A DNA stretch of 64,000 bases from Eikenella longinqua (lineage in GTDB: Bacteria > Pseudomonadota > Gammaproteobacteria > Burkholderiales > Neisseriaceae). Numbering within the stretch: the stretch's first letter is position 1; every line of letters begins with the position of its first letter. Below the pieces are notes generated by a model. It searched no databases. It was given only the letters and a program-made list of their open reading frames with translations, and was not told where the DNA came from. Below are positions 7,654 through 16,013 of the stretch, piece after piece. The stretch covers positions 62,001 through 126,000 of the forward strand of contig NZ_LXSL01000028.1 of NCBI RefSeq assembly GCF_001648355.1, read 5' to 3'. Position numbers and translations under genes: made by a program.

Positions 7654-8363
7654 GGGCTGACGTAGATTAGCAGCTATGCTAGGCTACGAAAATGCAAATA
7701 ACCAATTGTAAACTAAGTGGGAAAATACAAAAGAAACTGCTCGAGTTTTTGTACTCGAAGTTACCGCCCGTGCCGCTGCTGATATTTTGGGCATACAGCC
7801 CAACTCTGCTATCCTGTTCTACCACAAAATCCGCCAAGTCATCAGCCATCATCTGGCACTGGCGGCCGATGAAATTTTCGCCGGCCCGGTCGAATTGGAC
7901 GAAAGCTATTTCGGCGGACGCCGCAAAGGCAGGCGAGGACGTGGTGCGGCAGGCAAGGTAGTGGTATTCGGCATCCTGAAACGGCAGGGACGGGTCTACA
8001 CTATTGTGGTGGATAATGCCAAGTCTGAAACATTGATGCCTGTAATAAAAAGGAAAATTATGCCGGACAGCATTGTCTATACCGACAGCCTGAGCAGTTA
8101 CGACAAGTTGGGCGTGAGTGGTTTTATCCATCACCGTATTAACCATTCCAAGGAATTTGCAGACCGTCAAAACCACATTAACGGCATTGAGAATTTCTGG
8201 AATCAGGCAAAACGTGTCTTACGCAAATACAACGGAATCGACCGCAAATCTTTCCTGCTGTTCTTGAAAGAATGCGAATTTCGGTTTAACTTCGGTACAC
8301 CGTCCCAACAGCTTAAAATCCTGCGGAGATGGTGTGGAATTTAGGGCTAATCTACGTCAACCC
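7654..8363 (+). mobile_element. IS1016-type insertion sequence (IS1595 family)
   Basis: A 710 bp element with terminal inverted repeats GGGCTGACGTAGATTAGC (left, 7654-7671) and GGGTTGACGTAGATTAGC (right end read inward, 8363-8346), one mismatch in 18. Length and transposase are those of IS1016-like elements, common in Neisseria and Haemophilus. I see no matching 8 bp target duplication beside the ends, so the flanks have diverged or rearranged. The transposase gene is frameshifted, so this copy is probably inactive by itself. Confidence 0.88.
7692..8344 (+). pseudogene. IS1016-type transposase, frameshifted
   Basis: The product is an IS1595-family DDE transposase of about 217 residues. It starts in one frame at 7692 (MQITNCKLSGKIQKKLLEF) and continues in another (VLEVTARAAADILGIQPN) through PVELDESYFGGRRKG, IVYTDSLSSYD and INGIENFWNQAKR. 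These blocks contain the catalytic acidic residues and the NGIENFW signature. The break is at a run of five T at 7746-7750 where six would keep the frame. That fits a single-base deletion. The site is not a canonical -1 slippery heptamer, so a disabled gene is more likely than programmed frameshifting. Confidence 0.82.
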
Positions 8364-8501
8364 AAACGAAATGAAATGCGGTGCGGGCAGCGTTTGCCAT
8401 GCGGAAGATTAAGCCGCATACCGCCGCGCGCGCTAAACGGCGGTTTACATTTGCCTGCGCTACAATCCGCGCCCTTTTCTTATGCAAACGGATGAAAGCT
8501 T

Positions 8502-9587
8502 ATGTGGTGGGTTTTGCTGCTGACGGTGTTGCTGATGCAGCTGTTTACTTGGCTGTTTGGGCGCGGCTTGCTGTGGCTGCTGGAAGGCTACCTGAAAAAG
8601 GGCGGCCGGCGTGCGGTGTGGTTGCTGGTGTTTGGAGGGGGCAATGCGCTGCTGGCTTTGTCGTTGCTGCGCGTGTGGCCGGGCGCGTTCCGGCTCACGG
8701 CGCTGTGGATGGTGGTGCTGAATTACGGCGCGCTCACCATGCTGGCGGTGTGGCTTTTAGGGCGGCTGTTGCGGCTGAAGTGGGCGCCGGAGCGCACGGC
8801 GCGGCTGCGGCGGGTGGCGGCCGTGTTGTTGTTTGGCGGGCTGTTTGCGCTCTCGCTGTATAACGCCTACACGCCGGTGGTGCGGCATTATTCTGTTAGG
8901 ATTAACAAGCCTTTGGGCAAGCCGGTGCGCATCGGGCTGGCCAGCGATTTGCATTTGGGCGTGCTGTTTGGCAGCCGGCAGATCGACGAACTGGTGGCCA
9001 TCATGCAGCGCGAGCGGGTGGACATCATCCTCTTGTCCGGCGATTTGATGGACGACAACACCGTGGCCTACGATGTGGAAAACATGCGCCCGCATTTGCA
9101 GCGGCTGCGCGCGGCTTTGGGCGTGTATGCCACGCTGGGCAACCATGATTTGTTTGGGCATCAGGCGGAAATCGCCGCCGCGCTGCAAGAGGCGGGGATT
9201 AGCGTGCTGCACGACAGCGCGGTGCTGGTGGACAACCGTTTTTGGGTGCTCGGCCGGCCGGACGAGCTGGACAGGCAGCGCGCCGACACCGCCGATTTGC
9301 TGGCCAAAATCGACACCGAGCGCCCCGTGTTCCTGCTCGACCACCGCCCCACTTCCATCGCGCGGCACGAAAAGCTGCCGATCGACGTGCAGGTGTCCGG
9401 CCATGTGCACAACGGGCAGATTTTCCCCGCCAACCTGCTGGTGAAGCTGTTCAACGATTTAGCCTACGGCTACGAGGCGCGCGGGCGCGGGCATTATTTT
9501 GTTACCTCGGGCTACGGCTTCTGGGGCGTGCCGCTGCGGCTGGGCTCGCAATCGGAGGTGGTGGTGATTGATGTGGCGGGGGAGTAG
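8502..9587 (+). CDS. membrane-anchored metallophosphoesterase (YkuE/YaeI type)
   Basis: A 361-residue protein. The first 130 residues form about four membrane helices and the rest is a calcineurin-like phosphoesterase domain. The metal-binding motifs appear in order: SDLHLG at about 149-154, SGDLMDD, GNHD and GHVHNGQ. Relatives act on phosphoester bonds in the cell envelope, some on lipid substrates; the substrate here is unknown. A DUS at 8586 encodes EGYLKKG in the first cytoplasmic loop. It begins 138 bp after the IS and seems to be a single-gene unit. Confidence 0.85.
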   Translation: MWWVLLLTVLLMQLFTWLFGRGLLWLLEGYLKKGGRRAVWLLVFGGGNALLALSLLRVWPGAFRLTALWMVVLNYGALTMLAVWLLGRLLRLKWAPERTARLRRVAAVLLFGGLFALSLYNAYTPVVRHYSVRINKPLGKPVRIGLASDLHLGVLFGSRQIDELVAIMQRERVDIILLSGDLMDDNTVAYDVENMRPHLQRLRAALGVYATLGNHDLFGHQAEIAAALQEAGISVLHDSAVLVDNRFWVLGRPDELDRQRADTADLLAKIDTERPVFLLDHRPTSIARHEKLPIDVQVSGHVHNGQIFPANLLVKLFNDLAYGYEARGRGHYFVTSGYGFWGVPLRLGSQSEVVVIDVAGE

Positions 9588-9761
9588 GGCTGGGTTGATG
9601 ATGAAGTGGAGAGGCTACCTGAAAAAGCTAGGCAGGTTGGGCATTGATGTTTGGTTGATGGTAGGGGAAACGAGGCAAGAGAAATTTTTCAGGTAGCCTT
9701 TTGCCGGATAGATGGGCTACCTGAAAAAAGATGGGTGCGAATTTGGCAGAAATGAGATGCG

Positions 9762-10440
9762 CTAGCCCTGCTGATTAGGAAAGTGCAATAATTTCCGACG
9801 CTCCGGATGTACCCAGCTTTCAAACACACAGGCCCTCCCGCTGTAAAAATCGGGATTGAATAAGTCGATACCGAAATGGCTGCAATAGCGCTCCACCATT
9901 TCCGGAGTCAGCCGGTCTTTGATGCGCCGGGCTTGGTATTGTTCAAATTCCTCAAATGGGAGGGGGTCACCCCTTCCTTCAAACTCCCAGCGGCTTTCAT
10001 GATGTGCCGCAATATAACGGTAGGGAAATTGATTGTGCCAGCCTGTCCCTGTTGCAGAAAGCACTTTTTCTGGCCGTGTACCATCTTTATAAAGAAACTG
10101 TGTTGAACCTGGTTTGATTTTAGGAATATTCCGCACCAAGGTTACGGCTATTTCGCGCACTCCTAATTTCTCACATAAATAAGGAGGATCCGAATTAAGA
10201 CAGGTGCCATGCATACTATTATTAACATAAACGCACCAATTAGACTTGGTTTCGGAAACCATCACTTTGGAACGGTTGAGCGGCAGCAGGCTATTCAATC
10301 GCTGCTCCCATGTGCCACCGATGTCGATTTTTCTAGTGGGAATAGGATATTCACTAATCACATCCCGATTACGCTCCCATTGCACGATAAAATCGACCAG
10401 CTCGTCATAGGGGATGTTAAAAAAAAGCCATAAAATTTGA
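9762..10440 (-). pseudogene. hypothetical protein gene, 5' end lost at an IS boundary
   Basis: An open frame of about 220 codons runs from the IS end at 10440 down to the stop at 9762. There is no ATG at the beginning; the only convenient start is a GTG at 10385 without a good ribosome site, and the frame already encodes protein-like sequence before it (FFNIPYDELVDFIVQWERN). I therefore read it as the 3' part of a gene cut by the IS at 10441. The protein is hydrophilic, with paired aromatics and several histidines, and is AT-richer than its neighbours. I do not recognise the family. Confidence 0.6.
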
Positions 10441-11119
10441 GACTAATAGACAAAAGGGATGATTTTTCATCCCTTTTGTCCTTTCTTGACTCTGAAGAAA
10501 TTATCTATAAACAATTTCTTAGTCTGCACACCCATCCCCGCATGACAGCGGATTTTGACCTTCAATTCACCAAATCGCCCTTCCAACATATTGGTGGTGT
10601 TCGGCATCATCCATTCCCGGTTCCGTTCAAAAGTAAACAGGTATGGCAGGCCGCTGTTCAGGCTGTGATATGCACGCCTCAGGTGTTTGTGGGTAACCAC
10701 CATCGTGCCCCCCCTTCCTCTTCCCCATAGCTCTTCTCGTTCAGGTAGTCGCGGTATCGGCTGTACCATTGTTGCAATTGTCGGGTGAAGTCTGCCTGGG
10801 ATACAGGCGGAGCGACTTGCCGGATATGGCGTTGGATGGTTTTGGCGCTGCATTGGTAACGGACGGCCAATTGTGCGAGCGTTTGCTTGCCGTGGATGTA
10901 CTCTTGCAACAGTTGGCTGGGAGAAGGGAGTTTGGAGACGGGCAGGTACTTTTGGCAGGCGGAACATTTATATCTTTGCCGGCCGTTTTTACAGCCGTTC
11001 TTAACGAGGGTACTTTTATGGCAAAAAGGGCATTTTTAACGAACATTGGCAAAAAATCGCTGAAAGCCATGTATGGTAAGGCTTCCAGCGATTTTTATCA
11101 TCCCATTTGTCCTTTAGTC
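10441..11119 (-). mobile_element. decayed IS element (IS256 family, variant Zn-binding type)
   Basis: A 679 bp remnant with imperfect terminal inverted repeats: GACTAATAGACAAAAGGGAT at 10441 and GACTAAAGGACAAATGGGAT read inward from 11119. Just inside the left end, ACAAAAGGGATGA and its complement form a tight hairpin (10450-10479). The transposase remnant is on the minus strand. No clear target duplication is seen. Full elements of this type carry a transposase of roughly 300 residues, so about a third has been lost. Confidence 0.72.
10467..11033 (-). pseudogene. IS256-variant transposase remnant
   Basis: Pieces of one transposase are spread over different frames. An N-terminal zinc ribbon has CPFCHKS and KCSACQK. 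A helix-turn-helix region follows (HGKQTLAQLAVRYQCSAKTI). The end has YHSLNSGLPYLFTF and NTTNMLEGRFGELKVKIRCH. Three faults are visible: five T after the ATG at 11033 where four would keep the frame, a run of seven G near 10705 that shifts frame, and a gap between FTRQL and QQWYSRYRDYL where the catalytic centre should be. The gene cannot make an active transposase. Confidence 0.72.
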
Positions 11120-11201
11120 CGAAAAATGGTTCCGTGCTGGGTGTAGTGCAACGAGCCATTCGCTTTGTTCCCGTTGTTTGATTGTGTTCCCGTCAAGCCA
11201 A

Positions 11202-11242
11202 AAGGCTACCTGAAAAACATGTCGTTGTTTTTCAGGTAGCCT
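11202..11242. terminator. inverted DUS pair forming a terminator-like hairpin
   Basis: AAGGCTACCTGAAAAACA and its complement are separated by five bases, giving a stem of about 18 bp flanked by A and T runs. Such DUS pairs often serve as terminators in Neisseriaceae. It lies at the 3' end of the disrupted membrane-protein gene. Confidence 0.65.
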
Positions 11243-11687
11243 TGGCAATGGGCTTTATGAACGGGGTTGCCTGGTTTATTCAGGCGCAATGCTTCGCGCA
11301 AGGGGCCGTCGTGCAGCCAAATCATGGCGCACAGGCCGTAGAGGCAGGCGGAGGCGGGGCGTTGCCGCTGCGCATCATGGCGAGGGCGGCCAGGTCTTGC
11401 CATGACCAATAAAGCCAGTAGATGCCGTCCACGGAAAACCACATGCCGAACAGGGCGAGCGGCAGCCATTTCCAGCGGCGGTGGGCGAGGGTACGCGAGG
11501 TGATGGGAGCAAACAGATAGGTGCTGAAGGCCATCAGGAAGCTGATGGGGATGTCCCAATCGGGAGCGGGCTGGAGGTAGGAGCCGGCGATGAGGATGGC
11601 GATGCCGCAGGCTAGGGTAAAGAGTTTCCAGGGGCGGAGGTAGTCGTGCAGGGAGATAAGAGGTATGGCGGGTTTCGGGTTGGGCAT
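11206..11687 (-). pseudogene. small membrane protein, apparently frameshifted
   Basis: The gene starts at 11687 (MPNPKPAIPL) and encodes three or four hydrophobic segments, including LFTLACGIAILIAGSYL and WLPLALFGMWFSVDGIYWLY. After about codon 108 the frame becomes PPPPASTACAP and stops at 11322. The next frame instead reads CLYGLCAMIWLHDGPLREAL and continues to a stop in the DUS at 11206. That second reading looks more protein-like, so a one-base indel near 11350-11380 probably split an original protein of about 150 residues. No family was recognised. A genuinely shorter protein of 121 residues is the alternative. Confidence 0.5.
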
Positions 11688-11719
11688 ATTGGGTATTTGG
11701 ACTGTGTTGAAGCTGCGTT

Positions 11720-11822
11720 TTTAGCTTTGCAGAAACTCAGCCTTGCTGCGCAAGACATCGTTTTAGCTTCGCATTAGCTTCGCAGAAACTCGTCTTCCTT
11801 CGGAAGCCTCGTTTTCAGGTAG
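11720..11822. repeat. interspersed hairpin repeat next to DUS
   Basis: Copies of the unit TTTAGCTTTGCAGAAACTC with two stem variants, CTTGCTGCGCAAG and CTTCCTTCGGAAG, ending in a DUS. It is one of more than a dozen copies in this window. It occupies the gap upstream of the membrane-protein remnant; no gene is seen there. Confidence 0.75.
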
Positions 11823-11829
11823 CCTGAAG

Positions 11830-12501
11830 TCAGCCGGCTATGTTGTGCCACAGCTGCCACGCTGCCCACAGGCTCACGGAAAGCCCGGCGGCCAAACGGA
11901 AACGGCGGTGTTGCAGCAGCGGCTTGAGCTGTTGGGCAAACAGCCCCATCGCCAAGAGGTTGGGCAGGGTGCCCAGGCCGAAGGCGAGCATCATCAGTGC
12001 GCCGTCGGCGGCGCGGCCGCTGCCCAGCGCATACAACGAGGCGCTATACACCATGCCGCAGGGCAGCCAGCCCCACAACACGCCCACGCCGAAGCAGGCG
12101 GGCGTGTTTTTAATCGGCAGCAGGCGGTTGAGCAGCGGGTTGAGCCGCCGCCAGATGGGGCGGCCGAGTTTTTCCACTTGCGCGGCGTAGGCGTTGAGCC
12201 CGGCCAGATAGAGGCCGATAAACAGCAGCAACAGGTTGGCGGCGAGGGCGAGGCCATGTTGCAGCAGGCGGGTGTGGTCGAGCGAGATGCCGAGCTGCCC
12301 GAGGCCGCCCAGCATCAGGCCGATGAAGGTGTAGCTGGTGATGCGGCCGAGGTTCATCAGCACAATCAGTTTCGTGCGCCCCACCTGCGGCGGCAGTTGC
12401 AGGGCGAAGGCGGTGCTCAGCCCGCCGCACATGCCGGCGCAATGGCCGCCGCCGAGAAAGCCGGTGGCGGCGAGGGAGAGTAGGGTGAGGGTGGAAACCA
12501 T
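11830..12501 (-). CDS. TauE/SafE (DsbD_2-type) membrane protein
   Basis: A 223-residue protein with about six membrane segments. It opens with FLGGGHCAGMCGGLSTAF, the Cys-rich first helix of the sulfite exporter TauE/SafE group close to DsbD_2, and has WGWLPCGMVYSA in the middle, giving a possible cysteine pair. In beta- and gamma-proteobacteria such genes often sit by cbb3 oxidase assembly genes and are thought to help metal or redox handling, but no oxidase genes are nearby here. A stretch of repeats lies downstream and DUS copies upstream. Confidence 0.82.
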   Translation of the reverse strand: MVSTLTLLSLAATGFLGGGHCAGMCGGLSTAFALQLPPQVGRTKLIVLMNLGRITSYTFIGLMLGGLGQLGISLDHTRLLQHGLALAANLLLLFIGLYLAGLNAYAAQVEKLGRPIWRRLNPLLNRLLPIKNTPACFGVGVLWGWLPCGMVYSASLYALGSGRAADGALMMLAFGLGTLPNLLAMGLFAQQLKPLLQHRRFRLAAGLSVSLWAAWQLWHNIAG

Positions 12502-12728
12502 TTTTCAGGTAGCCTTTGGCGGGGGTGAGCGGAATAGGTGTCGGATTACATCCATTTTGGGTACAAGACCGCAGCGGGAATGAAGTTAATCCGCTGTGGG
12601 CTACCTGAAAATAGGTTTGCCATGTCAGGCAGCCCGGATGAACGGCATGGGGCGCTTGGCAATACAGGCTACCTGAAAAAGGTTGCCTGATTTTTCAGGT
12701 AGCCTGTTGGTTGGGTAAGCTTGAAGAA

Positions 12729-13364
12729 TCAGGCTTTTTGCTTGGTGCCGAAAATTTTGTCGCCGGCATCGCCCAGGCCGGGGATGATGTAGCCGTTTTC
12801 GTTCAGGTGGCTGTCAAGTGCGGCGCTGTAGATTTTCACGTCGGGGTGTTTTTCGTTCACCAGCTTCACGCCTTCGGGCGCGGCCACAAGCACCAGGGCG
12901 GTGATGTTGCGGCAGCCTTTTTTCTTCAGCAGATCGATGGTGGCCACCATGGAGCCGCCGGTGGCGAGCATGGGGTCGAGGATCATGGCGGGGCGTTTGT
13001 CCATCTTGCTCACCAGTTTTTCGAAGTAGGAAACGGGCTGCAAGGTTTCTTCGTCGCGCTGGAGGCCGACCACGCTGATTTTGGCGGTGGGCAAAAGGTC
13101 GAGCACGCCGTCGAGCATGCCCAGGCCGGCACGCAAAATCGGCACCACGGTTACGGTTTTGCCCTTAATCTGCTGCCCTTCGATGCGGCCGCACCAGCCT
13201 TCGATGGCCAAGGGCTCGGTTTCCAGATGGCGGCTGGCTTCGTAGGCCATCAGGCGGGCGAGCTCTTTCACCAGGGTGCGGAATTGGTAGGTGTTGCAGC
13301 TGGTTTTGCGCATCAGCGTGATTTTGTGCTTAATCAGCGGATGGTCGATAACGGTGATGTTCAT
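12729..13364 (-). CDS. upp: uracil phosphoribosyltransferase
   Basis: A 211-residue pyrimidine-salvage enzyme that makes UMP from uracil and PRPP. The PRPP loop ILDPMLATGGSM lies at about residues 126-137, and the uracil-site end has GYIIPGLGDAGDKIFGTK. The start at 13364 follows a good AAAGGAGA ribosome site; the frame extends upstream but through promoter-like sequence. It is a single-gene unit, and a DUS pair just past its stop may terminate it. Confidence 0.96.
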   Translation of the reverse strand: MNITVIDHPLIKHKITLMRKTSCNTYQFRTLVKELARLMAYEASRHLETEPLAIEGWCGRIEGQQIKGKTVTVVPILRAGLGMLDGVLDLLPTAKISVVGLQRDEETLQPVSYFEKLVSKMDKRPAMILDPMLATGGSMVATIDLLKKKGCRNITALVLVAAPEGVKLVNEKHPDVKIYSAALDSHLNENGYIIPGLGDAGDKIFGTKQKA

Positions 13365-13445
13365 TTTGTCTCCTTTGGGTTGGTTTGGCGGGGCGTATTG
13401 TAGCGCAAGGGCCGGGGCGGAAAAAGCGGCCTTGCGCGGGGCGGA

Positions 13446-13474
13446 TTGTTTGCCGGCGCTTTTTTGCCTACAAT
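13446..13474 (+). promoter_or_regulatory. sigma-70-type promoter reading towards the tRNA-like gene
   Basis: TTGTTT (13446-13451), a 17-base spacer and TACAAT (13469-13474) point to the right. The only downstream feature before the slipin gene is the tRNA-like gene at 13630, which would give a leader of about 150 bases. Confidence 0.45.
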
Positions 13475-13629
13475 CCGCCTGCCGCAGATTAAATGCCGAA
13501 ACAGCGGTGTTATCTCGCAAAGATAAACCTGTGCGGGCGGCGTGCCGATTCCGTATGCAGTTTTGCCTTTATGATGCGCGCTTGGTTTGGCTCAGGCGCT
13601 TTCAAGCGGCTGTGCCCACACCAAAACCC

Positions 13630-13705
13630 TTTGAATTAGCTCATTCGGTAGAGCATAAGACTGTAAATCTTAGTGTAGCGGGTTCGATTCCCGCATTCAA
13701 AACCA
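13630..13705 (+). tRNA. tRNA-like gene, anticodon GUA (Tyr), class I variable loop, CCA encoded
   Basis: A perfect 76-base cloverleaf can be drawn: acceptor stem TTTGAAT/ATTCAAA, D stem GCTC/GAGC, anticodon stem TAAGA/TCTTA with loop CTGTAAA, a five-base variable loop GTGTA, T stem GCGGG/CCCGC with loop TTCGATT, discriminator A and an encoded CCA. The anticodon GTA reads Tyr codons, yet bacterial tRNA-Tyr normally has a long class II variable arm and a G1-C72 pair; this one has a short variable loop and U1-A72. It could be a foreign or divergent tRNA, or a relic no longer charged. Structural support is strong; function is uncertain. Confidence 0.75.
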
Positions 13706-13728
13706 ATGGTTTAAGAGAGCAATCTCGA

Positions 13729-13751
13729 GGGGGTTCGAGTCCCCCCCCTTT
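13729..13751 (+). other. second tRNA T-arm-like remnant
   Basis: GGGGG, TTCGAGT and CCCCC form a canonical T arm 24 bases after the CCA of the tRNA-like gene. A four-base stem GAGA/TCTC precedes it. No anticodon arm can be built, so this looks like a tRNA fragment, possibly left from a tRNA array or an integration event. Confidence 0.4.
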
Positions 13752-14115
13752 GTTATGGGAACAAAGTAGTATCTGGCAGTATCAGGCAGTACCCGCAATT
13801 TGCGTCGCCCGCCTTTTGCCTTGCGCCGCGCTGTGCCGTTTGGCAACAACGCGCAGGGCAAACCGGCCTCTTGGCCGCAGGCACGGCTGAAGCGGCAGCG
13901 GGCAAGCCCGTTTCCCCCGCAGAACGGTTTAGGCAGGATGTGAAACCTATGCGGGCGGGCGGCTGGCAGAACATCGCCGCCGCCCCAGGCAACCGGCTTG
14001 CTCCCCGCCGCCCACACGCTGCCTGCCGCCAATCAGGCCGGCACGGCGGCGGCGCAGATTGCTCCATTTCTATTTTCAGGTAGCCTCACTATGTTTCTAA
14101 AGGCTACCTGAAAAC
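13752..14115. other. GC-rich stretch with no convincing gene
   Basis: About 360 bases between the tRNA-like region and the slipin gene. Open frames on the minus strand give Arg/Pro/Ala-rich translations with no domain pattern. I see no promoter or repeat apart from DUS copies at 14076 and 14100. It may be degenerate sequence left by a past insertion near the tRNA. Confidence 0.5.
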
Positions 14116-14149
14116 TCAAGCTTGCAAATTTTCAAACACGGAAAACATC

Positions 14150-15715
14150 ATGTTCTTCAGCAAACTCAAGCTCCTTCCCAACGAACGCGCCATCATTGTG
14201 TTCGACGGCAGCCTGCACGGCATCCGCGGCAGCGGCAAGCATACCGTGTGGCACCTTGGCAAAAAATGCGAAACCATCGTAAACAAACTGGACAGCCTGG
14301 CCGTGCAATGGAACGGTGCGGCGGCCTGCCTGCGCTTCCAACGCGAAAAAGCCGAGCAATTCTGGCAAATCATCGATAGCCCCGTGGGCACCGACACGCT
14401 GGTGTAGCACGACCGCTATCTCACGCCGCAAATCATCCCCAGCGGTGAGAGCCGCGCCTTTTGGAAGCCGGAAAGCGGCGAAATCCACACCTGCCCCTTG
14501 CCACAAGAGGCCTTCAGGCTACCTGAAAACGTGGAAGCCGCCCTGTTGCAGCAGCCGAAATTGCAGGCGCCGCTGAAAAAATACACCGTGAGCGCCGACG
14601 AAAAAATGCTGGTGACGGTGCGCGGCGAATTGCAGGCCGTGTTTGGCACGGGCGAATATGTGCTGCACCTGCCGGCGGGAAACGACATAAAGGCATTGTT
14701 TGCCAACAGCCGGCAGCCCGTGTTCGACGATACCGCCGCAGTACAGGTGTGGGCGAAAACCCAGCCCGCGTTGGTGGCCGAGCATTTCGAATGCGTAGAA
14801 GCCGGGGCAGACGAGCTGAAACTGTATTTCGTGGGCGGCAAGCTGGCAGGCTACATCGCGCCCGACACCCGCACCTATTTCTGGAAGCAGGCCGCCGCGC
14901 CGTATGCCATCCAAACCGTTGATTTGAAAAACAGCCTGCGGATTGATGCCGATATGCAGGCCAAGCTCAAAGCCGCCGATTTCTGGCGCAGCAGCCTGGC
15001 CGATATCGTATATTTCTTCCAAGTGCCCGCCCAGCACCAGGGCCTGCTGTATATCAATCAGGAGCTGCAGCCCGTGCTGCCCGCCGGTGAGTATTACTAT
15101 TGGTCGGCCAACCGCGAGCTGCAAGCCGAAATCATCGACCTGCGCCCGCAAACCTGCGAAATTTTCGGCCAGGAGCTGCTGAGCGAAGACAAAGTTACCC
15201 TGCGCGTGAACGCCGTGTGCAACTACCGCATCACCGACGCGCCGCTGTGGCTGGCCCAGCACCGCGAGCCGGAGCAATACCTCTACCGTGAGCTGCAATT
15301 CGCCATCCGCGCCGTGGTGGGCGGCAAAACGATGGACCAGCTCCTGGCCGACAAGCAGGCCATCGACGCCGAGCTTTCCGCCGCCATGCGTGCCAAACAC
15401 CTGCGCGGCATCGAAATCAGCGATGCGGGCGTGAAAGACATCATCCTGCCCGGCGAAATCCGCAGCATCCTCACCCGCGTGGTGGAAGCCGAAAAATCCG
15501 CGCTGGCCAACAACATCCGCCGCCGCGAAGAAACCGCGTCCACCCGCTCGCTGCTCAACACCTCGCGCGTGATGGAGGAAAACCCGGTGGCCCTGCGCCT
15601 GAAAGAGCTGGAAACGCTGGAGAAGGTAACCGAGAAAATCGACAAGATTTCCGTGTACGGCGGCTTGGACGGCGTGCTCAACGGGCTAATCAACATCAAC
15701 ACGCCGAAACCGTAG
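14150..15715 (+). pseudogene. slipin/stomatin-like SPFH protein with in-frame amber codon
   Basis: The frame from 14150 to 15715 is 522 codons with a TAG at 14405-14407 (codon 86) and no other fault. The first part reads MFFSKLKLLPNERAIIVFDG; after the stop it resumes with HDRYLTPQIIPSGESRAFW. The SPFH (band 7) domain is in the second half, with VNAVCNYRITDAPLWLAQH and MRAKHLRGIEISDAGVKDIILPGEIR. Slipins are membrane-associated scaffolds. CAG to TAG is the simplest mutation. Readthrough, or a start at the TTG at 14498, could still yield a shortened protein. A DUS at 14518 lies inside the coding region. Confidence 0.75.
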
Positions 15716-15823
15716 GGCAGACTTTCGCGGCGCGCAAACCGTGCCGATTGTGCCGAAACATTTTTCAGGTAGCCTCCGAGCGATAGGGGCTACCTGAAAA
15801 ATTTTGGCGGCGAGAAAACATCG

Positions 15824-15958
15824 TTTTAGCTTCGCAGAAACTCCGCTTCCTTCGGAAACTTTGTTTTAGCTTCGCAGAAACTCCGCTTCCTTCGGAAACT
15901 TTGTTTTAGCTTCGCAGAAACTCTGCCTTGCTGCGCAAGACATCGTTTTCAGGTAGCC
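15824..15958. repeat. three tandem copies of the 40 bp hairpin repeat, ending in DUS
   Basis: The unit TTTTAGCTTCGCAGAAACTC plus a hairpin block repeats every 40 bases at 15824, 15864 and 15904. The first two copies contain CTTCCTTCGGAAG and the third CTTGCTGCGCAAG. The array ends in CATCG and a DUS. It fills the gap between the slipin gene and the DUF2788 gene. Confidence 0.88.
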
Positions 15959-16013
15959 TCCCCGCCGCAGAATTCCTATAATACCGCTCCCACACCACCG
16001 CAAAGGAATAATC

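Noticed and set aside
7642..8375. Target-site duplication of the IS1016-type element
   Set aside because: The 8 bases outside the left and right ends do not match.
12535..12605. Possible further CREE relic (GTTAATCCGCTGTGG end and GTCGGATTACATCC)
   Set aside because: Only one end resembles a Correia terminus and the inner blocks are missing; similarity is too weak to call.
13697..14067. Minus-strand open frames between the tRNA-like gene and slipin
   Set aside because: Translations are Arg/Ala/Pro-rich with no motif and cover the tRNA T-arm remnant; GC bias explains them.
15824..15943. CRISPR array
   Set aside because: Three 40 bp tandem units have no unique spacers between them, and no cas genes are nearby. 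It is a tandem repeat.
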